Of a stretch of 64,000 bases of DNA, positions 57,097 to 64,000 are shown in pieces. Made by a program: the position numbers and the translations under genes. Below the pieces are notes generated by a model. The model was not told the origin of the DNA. It did no database searches and saw nothing but the letters and a program-made list of their open reading frames with translations. How positions within the stretch are numbered: the stretch's first letter is position 1; each line of letters begins with the position of its first letter. Source of the DNA: Harmonia axyridis (lineage: Eukaryota > Arthropoda > Insecta > Coleoptera > Coccinellidae); assembly GCF_914767665.1 (NCBI RefSeq), contig NC_059501.1:68980798-69044797 (forward strand), given 5' to 3'.

Positions 57097-59965
57097 TTAA
57101 TAGTCATTATAAAAAGTTGAAATTTCGATATGACAAGGAGTTACAGAAAATGAACCAGGACTATTTCAGAAAACTGATTTCGGAGAGTGAAAATAAGTGT
57201 AAAACATCTTGGAGTATACTTCGTAGGCTAACTGGTAAAGATGTGACCAAGGGAGATGTCCTGAAACATGTTGGCAACCCAGAGGTCCTTGCGAATAACT
57301 TTAATATCTATTTCGCCAGCGAGCATTCCGAATATTCACATAATTTGAATAATATATCAGATGGTACATATGGTCAATATCGCAATAATAAATCCTTTTA
57401 TTATTTTCCCGTAAATGAAAGTGAGGTAATTAGTGTGGTCAATAAAATGAAGAGTAAAACCGCTTGTGGCTATGATGATATACCTATAACTGTTATCAAA
57501 AACTCGATTCATATAATTGCCACACCTCTATCACATATTATCAATCGAGCTTTTACGGAGGGTTTATTTCCATCGGCTCTCAAATCAGCTGTAATCAAAC
57601 CTCTATATAAAAAAGGAGATTCAAATGATATTCACAACTATCGTCCTATCAGCTTGTTGACTGCATTTTCAAAAATTTTCGAAAAAATCCTAGTGAACCG
57701 GTTATTTAATAATAATAATAATAATTTATTCGTGCTAAAAATACATAATTTTACACATGTCCAAACAGTAATGAGAAAAAAGAAAAAAATTAATTTAGAT
57801 ATTCTTCAGTGCTATATACCGCGGCATTTGCTAGATGTTTCTTGACTGTCTTCTTGAATTTGTGCAGTGGTAACTGTCTGATTCCCATTGGAAGCCTATT
57901 GAACAGCTTAATGGCTATATATTCAGGTCTTTTCTGGCTTTTTGTCAATCTGCAATGGGCGGCCACCAAGTCACTTCTACCCCGTGTAAGGTGATCATGG
58001 ATGTCTCCGTGACAAATAAAATTCTTTTCGTTTTTCTTAATATGAGTTAAGCTGCTCAGTATAAAGACTGAAGGAAATGTAAGCACCTCGAGTTTACGAA
58101 AAGTTTCCCTACAATCATCACGGTAGCCCAGTCCTGCGATTATCCTGACTGCTTTGCGTTGTAGGGCAAATACCCTGCTTGATGTTGCTGCTTCACCCCA
58201 TGCCATAATCCCATATGACATCACAGAATGGAACAAAGCATGATATGCAGTCAGTAACGTCTTGATCGAGACACACTCTGAGAGATTTCTCAACAGAAAC
58301 ACGGTACTTCGCAGCTTGCCACACACCTCTTCAATGTGGCAATCCCATTTAAGCTTCTGATCCAGTTGAATTCCAAGGAATTTCACCGAGTCTGGATTCG
58401 GTCTTCCATTCAGAGATCTCAATGCAAACCAAATCTCCTGTGTTTTATTGGTATTAAGCAGAAGTTTGTTTGCACTGAACCAATCACGTGCTCTAAGTTC
58501 TGCCTCGTCAGCTGATTCCTCGACCGCCTCCATAGTTTTACCAGAGACATTGAAAGTCGTATCATCAGCGAAAAGGGTGTAATTGGCAATGGTATTGAAC
58601 TTCTTTCATAAATTTGGGATATTTTCAAAAAATCAACATGGTTACTTGCGCGGTAAAGGCACCACCACGGCTCTCTATGAACTAACATCAGGTATTATTG
58701 AGGCAATTGAACAAGGTGAGATGCCCATCGGACTTTTTATAGATCTCTCTAAGGCTTTTGATTGTGTGAATCACCAGAGACTTCTGAATAAATTGGAATT
58801 TTATGGTGTTCGTGACAACCAACTTGATCTGCTGCGTAGTTACCTAACTAATAGAACGCAAAGAGTTTCTGTTGGCACGGGCGACAAAGTTCACATATCC
58901 AAAGAAGAAGTGGTTAATGTAGGTGTACCGCAAGGGAGTGTTTTGGGACCCCTTCTTTTTCTTCTTTATATTAATGATCTGCCTTCATCTATATCTTCTT
59001 TACAATCAATTATCAATATACTTTTATTTGTTGACGATGCAAATGCACTCATTAAAAATAAAGACCTCAAAACTTGCATCGAACATACGAAAACAGCTTA
59101 TGATCTAATGAATATTTGGTGTAGTCAGAACGGGCTCCATCTTAATGTTGATAAAACTGAATGCGTCATGTTTAGGACTAACAGATCTAAAGAGAATTTC
59201 CCAAAGACAATAATGTTCGGCAATACCGAAGTAAAAATATCACGAACCACTAAATTTTTGGGAGTTTATGTGGACAATCAATTGAATTGGTGCGAACATA
59301 TTCATCATCTATGAAAAAGACTAAATCGGGCTATTTATATGATAAGGGTGTTATCTCGACGGGTAGATAAGCAACTTTTAAGATCCATTTATTTTGCGAA
59401 TTTTGATTCTATACTCAGGTACGGAATCGTGATTTGGGGTAGTGGTTCCGATTGTAGTAAATTGTTTGTACTTCAAAAGTCTGCTTTAAGATCTATGATT
59501 GGTCTAAAATATAGAGAATCATGCAGAGGGCACTTCAGACAGAATAGAATTCTCACTTTCTTTGGGATGTTTGTTTTAGAGTGCGTTCTTTTTGTGAAAA
59601 CAAGTCCCCATTATTTCGAGGATCTCAAAAATATTAATAACACAAGACGTACCATTCCCTTTCACATTCCGATACATAAAATGTCATTAACTGAAAAAGG
59701 TACCAAGTATATGTGTGTTAAATTTTATAATAATCTACCCAAAAATGTATTAGACATAGTTGATATTAGAAAATTCAAGAAAAATCTCACAGACTTGATT
59801 ATCAATGTGGAACCTTATTCTATTTCGGAATTTTTGAATTATTGTGATGTAAATTCTAGGATATAGTTTGATTTTTTTTCTGATATTGACGGTTTTCCAT
59901 TTCTTTGTATATTTCTGTACAGGATTCAGGAAATAAAGCTATTGTTATTGTTATTGTTATTGTTA
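57090..59965 (+). pseudogene. CR1/L2-like LINE ORF2, split by another LINE, with (TTATTG)n tail
   Basis: The first part (57090-57709) reads KMNQDYFRKLISESENKCK, TSWSILRRLTGKD, FPVNESEVISVVNKMKSKT and then YRPISLLTAFSKIFEKILVN. The element at 57706-58585 interrupts it. It resumes with KFGIFSKNQHGYLRGKGTTT, FIDLSKAFDCVNHQRLLNKL (block A), VPQGSVLGPLLFLLYINDLP (block B) and LLFVDDANALI (block C, FVDD in place of FADD; both Asp kept). A single TGA at 59312-59314 then breaks an otherwise open frame through FLGVYVDNQLNW and GIVIWGSGSDCSKLFVLQKS to the stop at 59864-59866. The 3' UTR ends in AATAAAGC and (TTATTG)n at about 59939-59963. It is 5' truncated at the LTR boundary. The ORF would have encoded reverse transcriptase for target-primed integration. 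Confidence 0.85.
57706..58585 (-). pseudogene. 5'-truncated LINE nested in another LINE
   Basis: On the minus strand it begins with YTLFADDTTFNVSGKTMEAV, just at the catalytic FADD box of reverse transcriptase. It has an open frame to 57790 (247 codons in 57790-58533) through FSANKLLLNTNKTQEIWF, VKFLGIQLDQKLKWDCHIEE, GIMAWGEAATSSRVFALQRK and FNRLPMGIRQLPLHKFKK. After the stop the 3' end carries a (TAA)n tail, seen as AATAATAATAATAA at about 57708-57725. It lies inside the coding region of the larger LINE and in the opposite orientation, so it is the younger of the two. The frame has no internal stop, but the missing 5' part makes it inactive. Confidence 0.85.
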
Positions 59966-60021
59966 CTTGAATGGGTTTCTTGGTTCAGATTCAATTTATT
60001 AATAATAATGATAACATACTA
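59966..60021. other. Short spacer
   Basis: Non-coding sequence between the LINE tail and the Tc1-like element. Confidence 0.4.
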
Positions 60022-60264
60022 ACTGACAAAGGAAATACAACACCAAGAAGGAGCTGTTCTAAATTCAATATTTTTTTCGGTAAAACATCGATAGAATAGC
60101 AAGTAGTATAATATTTTTGAATTTGGAGAAAAAAATCGGTCAGATTTTTTCATGTAAACAATTTTTGTTACTCAAATATTGAAGTCGTTTTTCACAAGTT
60201 TTTAAATTTTAGGACAAACCAGCTGTTCGAGGAGATCCAAAGTCGATGTTTAGTTGTTGTTAAA

Positions 60265-62171
60265 ATGCCTAGAGCACGTATACGCAAAATTTATCGCCAG
60301 CTCCGTGAATTTGAAAGAGGTCGAATTATTGGTCTACGGGAGGCGGGGTTGTCATTTCGAGAAATCGCTAACCGTACGAACAGAAATCCAACTACTGTTA
60401 TCAGTAGTTGTCAAGTGTGATTTAATAATGTGCAAAATAGAAGAAGAGTAGGCACTGGCCGTCGAAGGGGCACAAAGAATCGACGTCTAAGACCTTTGGC
60501 CATTAGAGACCGATTTGCGAAAACTCGATCTTTGGCTGATGAGTGGTTAGGAGAATAAGACCATTCTGTAACTGTCCGAAAGGTTTAATGCCGGATAAGG
60601 TATTATGGACTGCAGCATTATCGACCCCATATTATGTTACCTCTGACGGTTGAGCATCGCCGGCAACGATTACAGAGAACGTCAACATTGGAATGTGGAA
60701 TGATATCAGGTCGTCTATTCTGATGAGTTTCAATTCTCCTTGGGTGTACATGATGACCGAAGAAGGGTTAGACAACATCGGGGAGAAAGACGTGGACCTC
60801 AGTTTGATGTTGGCTACTGCATTATATTTTGTTTATTTATTTCATATTTCATATTTCATTTATTACCCTCAAAAACATACAGGGAAAGTCATACATAAAT
60901 AGATCTCTTCGGTAAAAATAAATAATCTGCAATAATGCAAAAATACAATATGGTTACACTTATAACACATATATAAACACATACTCAAGAACGAAATAAA
61001 AGCATAGATAAATCATTCTAAAAATATAGTGATTGACTAGAACTGACAGGACAATAATTCATCAAAAGTGTACACTACGCGTTCGGTAAGGTTATGCTTC
61101 ATGATTTTTTTGAATGCTTTGCCATCTAGTGATGTAATTCTCTGGGGAAGATTGTTGTAAAGTCTCATCCCATTGAAAACGTGAGTGTTCTGTGTTTTTT
61201 GTAGCCTGTGTTTTGGAGTTATGTACTTTTCTTTGAATCGTGTATTATGGTTGTGCACTTCTGAGTGTTTAAGGAAATTGTGTTTGTTGTTGTGTATATA
61301 CATGAGGCACTCTAACATGTAACAACCTGTGACAGTCAGTACATTGTATCTTCTAAATAGTGGCCTGCAGCTGGTCATCTGACCGACGTCCGCCAATGCA
61401 CGTAGTGCTCTCTTTTGTTTTAAGAATACTCTCTCCGCCTCTGGTGATGCACCCCACAAGATAATGCCGTAGGTCATTCTGCTATGAAATTGAGTATGGT
61501 ATGTGAGTAACGCTTCTTTTTCGGTCAATATATGTCGGATTCTTCTTATTGCGAATATTGACGTGGATAATTTTCCGCACAGCACGTCAATATGTAGCGT
61601 CCATATGTAGAAGTCACGTACAGGCTCACGCCTCTGTGATTATATGTCTATACCCTGTTGCTTACAGAATAAACCATTTTATTATTTATTATTATTATTA
61701 TTATATACACCGGAGAGTAGTCATTATGGAATGGGGTGCTATTGCACATGCAAGAAGGTCACCTTTAGTCTTTATTCGAGGTAACATGACAGCGCTGACC
61801 GCGAAAAAATAGTGGAGCCATATGTTCTTCCTTACTTCAACCGGCTCGAGAATCCAATATTTCAGCAAGATATTGCTCGACCTTATATTGCCAGAGTTAG
61901 TTTAAACTTTTTCGAAGCAACTCATGAAAATCTTTTGCCATAACCGCCCAGATCCCCTGATTTTTCAGATATAGAGCTTGTTTGGGACATCATGGGTATA
62001 AGGCTTGGAAATTTACCCCATCCTCCAAGGACTTTGGCGTCTCTGAGACATGAAGTACAGGTAGCTTGGGTTAGTATTCCTCAAAAAGAAATAAACCATC
62101 TTATTGCATCAATGCCGAGACGTGATGGGGAGTGTATAGATAATCGCGGTGGACAAACACATTATCAATAA
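60265..62171 (+). pseudogene. Tc1-like transposase, two halves
   Basis: The start MPRARIRKIYRQLREFERGR and IIGLREAGLSFREIANRTNR form the N-terminal paired-like HTH. TGRRRGTKNRRLRPLAIRDR is the linker and second HTH, and LTVEHRRQRL leads into the catalytic core. The first Asp region (family FSDESRF) is damaged. After the inserted LINE (about 60828-61690) the frame resumes with MEWGAIAHARRSPLVFIRGN, then YFNRLENPIFQQDIARPYIA with the second Asp, PPRSPDFSDIELVWDIMG for the third catalytic position (the Glu of DD34E is in ELVW), and a tail ASMPRRDGECIDNRGGQTHY before the stop at 62169-62171. Many stops and shifts in the first half. Relatives cut and paste their element at TA. This copy is dead. 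Confidence 0.82.
60828..61610 (-). pseudogene. 5'-truncated LINE nested in the Tc1-like element
   Basis: An open minus-strand frame at 61037-61585 (182 codons) encodes the C-terminal part of a LINE ORF2: GKLSTSIFAIRRIRHILTEK, MTYGIILWGASPEAERVFLK, MTSCRPLFRRYNVLTVTGCY and MRLYNNLPQRITSL. The 3' UTR ends with AATAAATG and a short TGAAATA-type repeat near 60838-60860 in place of poly(A). The reverse transcriptase core is absent, so this is a dead-on-arrival copy. A separate plus-strand scrap with AATAAACC and (ATT)n at about 61664-61692 lies to its right, perhaps the 3' end of a third insertion or a rearranged end. Confidence 0.75.
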
Positions 62172-62394
62172 ATTTATGTAGGAAAAATTGCAAACCCTTC
62201 GTTTTTTTCATCAAATTCACAAAATAAATACAAGAACAAACAAAAGTAATGACAAATTCAACATTGACATATCTCATAAACATCGAGATCAATTTCATTC
62301 AAAAAATATTTCTTTCGAAAAGTTCGTTCGCCCCATGCACTGCTACCCTCAGCAGCTCTCTCTTCACGTCCACACTCAATCATCTATCATCCAG

Positions 62395-62715
62395 GGATTT
62401 CATATAATCTGGAACAATATGGTAGAACATAGGACTGCAGTGATCCACAAATTTCTGAGCAGGGCCTTCCTGTTCCGTGTGTTGTAGAAGTGCCTGTCCT
62501 AAATCTTGTGAACCTGGTGGATATTTCCATGGATGTATTTGAGATAAGACTGAATATACATACTAGGAACACTTATAATTTCCTTTTCTATGAAAGTGCT
62601 TCTATCTCTAGGGCCAAGGCCATGGAGGGCTCTTATTGCTCTCTTTTGAAGACGAAACACTCTCAACGCTTCAGATGACGCTCCCCAGAAGAGTATACTC
62701 TGCTATGGCTAAAGC
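62395..62715 (-). pseudogene. LINE ORF2 C-terminal fragment
   Basis: The minus-strand frame reads QSILFWGASSEALRVFRLQK, RAIRALHGLGPRD and IISVPSMYIQSYLKYIHGN, has a TAG, then HFYNTRNRKALLRNLW. This is the same region as ILWGASPEAERVFLKQKRA in the neighbouring LINE at 60828-61610, so the two belong to related families. Both ends are lost and no tail is seen. Inactive scrap. Confidence 0.7.
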
Positions 62716-64000
62716 CTAGGATATGCTTCAGTTATACAGTGTACAGAACTGTCATATTGAAAATTGCATTTAAAACAAATAATTAAACAATTGATTGACA
62801 ATTTACCCCACAAATACATTTTTTGAAATGTATAACCAAATTTCGAAAGAATATGATGAAGAGCAATAACTGCTTGAGCACCATCAACAAAAACTAAAAA
62901 AAAAATTGTAAGTTAAATTGTTTTTCGTTCGCGAAATGTCCCAGTTTCCCATACGGAGCCTTGAAATTTCACGTTACCACTTAAGTGTTAAAAATGACTA
63001 GTAAGATTTGATTTTGTGTACGAAGGTGAAACCTGCCAATCTTAGAGAGAATTATAATTCTTGGCAGATCCAGTTTCTCACCACCTTACTGATCGTTTTC
63101 ACATCGCTTTTTCTCTGCTGAAGAAAATTAATACGTCAGTTTCATACTTTTGTAATCTACGTTACGTTCGAACGTCAACTGTCATTCAGTTTATTTCTTA
63201 AACATTTTTGAACTACCAAAATGGATCAACGAGGAATTGTCACATATTCGTGTTGGAATACTTTTTAGCGAGCTTCTTGAAATCTCGATATATGTTTTCA
63301 TAGAATATGTCAATCAAACCAATGTACAAATTGTTATTTATCATGACTGTCCACTATAAAATTTGTTCGCAAATAGACCCAAATTGTAATAACATAAATT
63401 ACCGCGTGTTTGATAAACACAAATACTGAAAATGAAGCTTATCAGCTTGGAAGTCAATCTCATCTCAGTTAACACTGAAACAATCAACCAAAATTGCAGA
63501 CCATGGTCTGTAATCAAACATCTAGTAATTTGAATGTTAATTTTCTATACAAACTGACCTCAAAATGTTATATTGAGGAACCTCAGGCTACTTTAACTAC
63601 TTCGGTTCGGATGATGGTTCGAAAATCACGAGAAATGCCCTCATTTATTCTTGCACATATTGGATAACATAAAACTGTTGCACATATTACATAAAATGTG
63701 ATTTTTCATGAATCATGATGTTCAATATGTCGTTTATTTATATATTCATTAATAAAATCACAGATGTATGTTCCGACATTTATGTATTTTCAAAACAATT
63801 TTTCTCCATCAATGTCTTATGTAATTCAAAAACCTGAATTATTATAACTTGTACATTCTATTCACTTACTCGTATTTAGGAATACGATGAGCTAAGAGAA
63901 AAGATTGTTTCTCTGGTGAAATCGACCTAGATAGCAATCACAACAGGTACAATCATAGATCTTTTCTCTTACTCTTCTGTGGAATGAATATGCAAATCAA
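62716..64000. other. Non-coding stretch to window end
   Basis: AT-rich. No coding signature, paired repeat ends or RNA gene recognised. Confidence 0.5.

Larger units (their letters stand above)
60022..62205 (+). mobile_element. Tc1-like element relic split by a LINE
   Basis: The left boundary is taken at ACTGACAAAGGAAATACAAC, which looks like a Tc1-family terminus. On the right, TTGCAAACCCTTCG near 62189 is a weak inverted match. Between them lie both halves of a Tc1-like transposase, separated by about 870 bases of LINE-derived sequence. Boundaries are approximate and target duplication was not confirmed. Confidence 0.55.

Overview
This window looks like a piece of an insect nuclear genome. 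It is AT-rich, almost free of host coding sequence and packed with decayed transposable elements (Tc1/mariner, P, PIF/Harbinger and Crypton DNA elements; Jockey-, I/R1-, R2- and CR1/L2-like non-LTR retrotransposons; a solo LTR). A beetle is plausible, but nothing read here proves the order. There are no operons, bacterial genes, CRISPR arrays or convincing tRNA/rRNA genes.

The only host-gene sequence I can defend is one exon at 5691-5916 on the minus strand. It encodes the extracellular N-terminus and first membrane helix of a tachykinin/natalisin-type neuropeptide GPCR, with clean splice sites at both ends. The sequence around it is probably intron or flank of that gene; no further exon was recognised.

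Layout. 1-8.9 kb: non-coding sequence, the receptor exon, one mariner relic. 8.9-10.8 kb: giant palindrome FB-A. 12.0-12.9 kb: PIF/Harbinger-type MITE. 14.4-15.3 kb: mariner relic. 16.7-19.2 kb: R2-like and RNase H-bearing retrotransposon fragments plus a 20-bp tandem repeat. 21.7-23.6 kb: hairpins and a 5'-truncated LINE. 25.4-31.7 kb: fold-back repeat, two mariner relics, a LINE, and a P-type element with a THAP-domain fragment. 38.4-42 kb: Tc1-like relic with long inverted repeats, then a Jockey-like LINE cut by a nearly intact Mos1-like mariner. 43-49.5 kb: mariner-like relics, solo LTR, MITE, Crypton-type tyrosine recombinase pseudogene. 50.2-51.8 kb: palindrome FB-C. 52.1-53.2 kb: 105-bp tandem array. 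54.8-59.97 kb: second LTR copy split by palindrome FB-B, then a LINE split by another LINE. 60.0-62.7 kb: Tc1 relic split by a LINE, plus another LINE scrap.

The most distinctive signal is a set of three 1.5-1.9 kb fold-back palindromes (FB-A, FB-B, FB-C). All begin CAGGGTG, end CACCCTG and sit between TA dinucleotides. The second LTR copy supplies a true empty site for FB-B, showing that a TA was duplicated on insertion, the hallmark of Tc1/mariner transposition. The loop of FB-C keeps a helix-turn-helix fragment that resembles the N-terminus of insect mariner-like transposases. The window therefore contains direct evidence that very long-armed palindromic elements moved by a mariner-type mechanism. 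I found no defence system or other novel multi-gene system.
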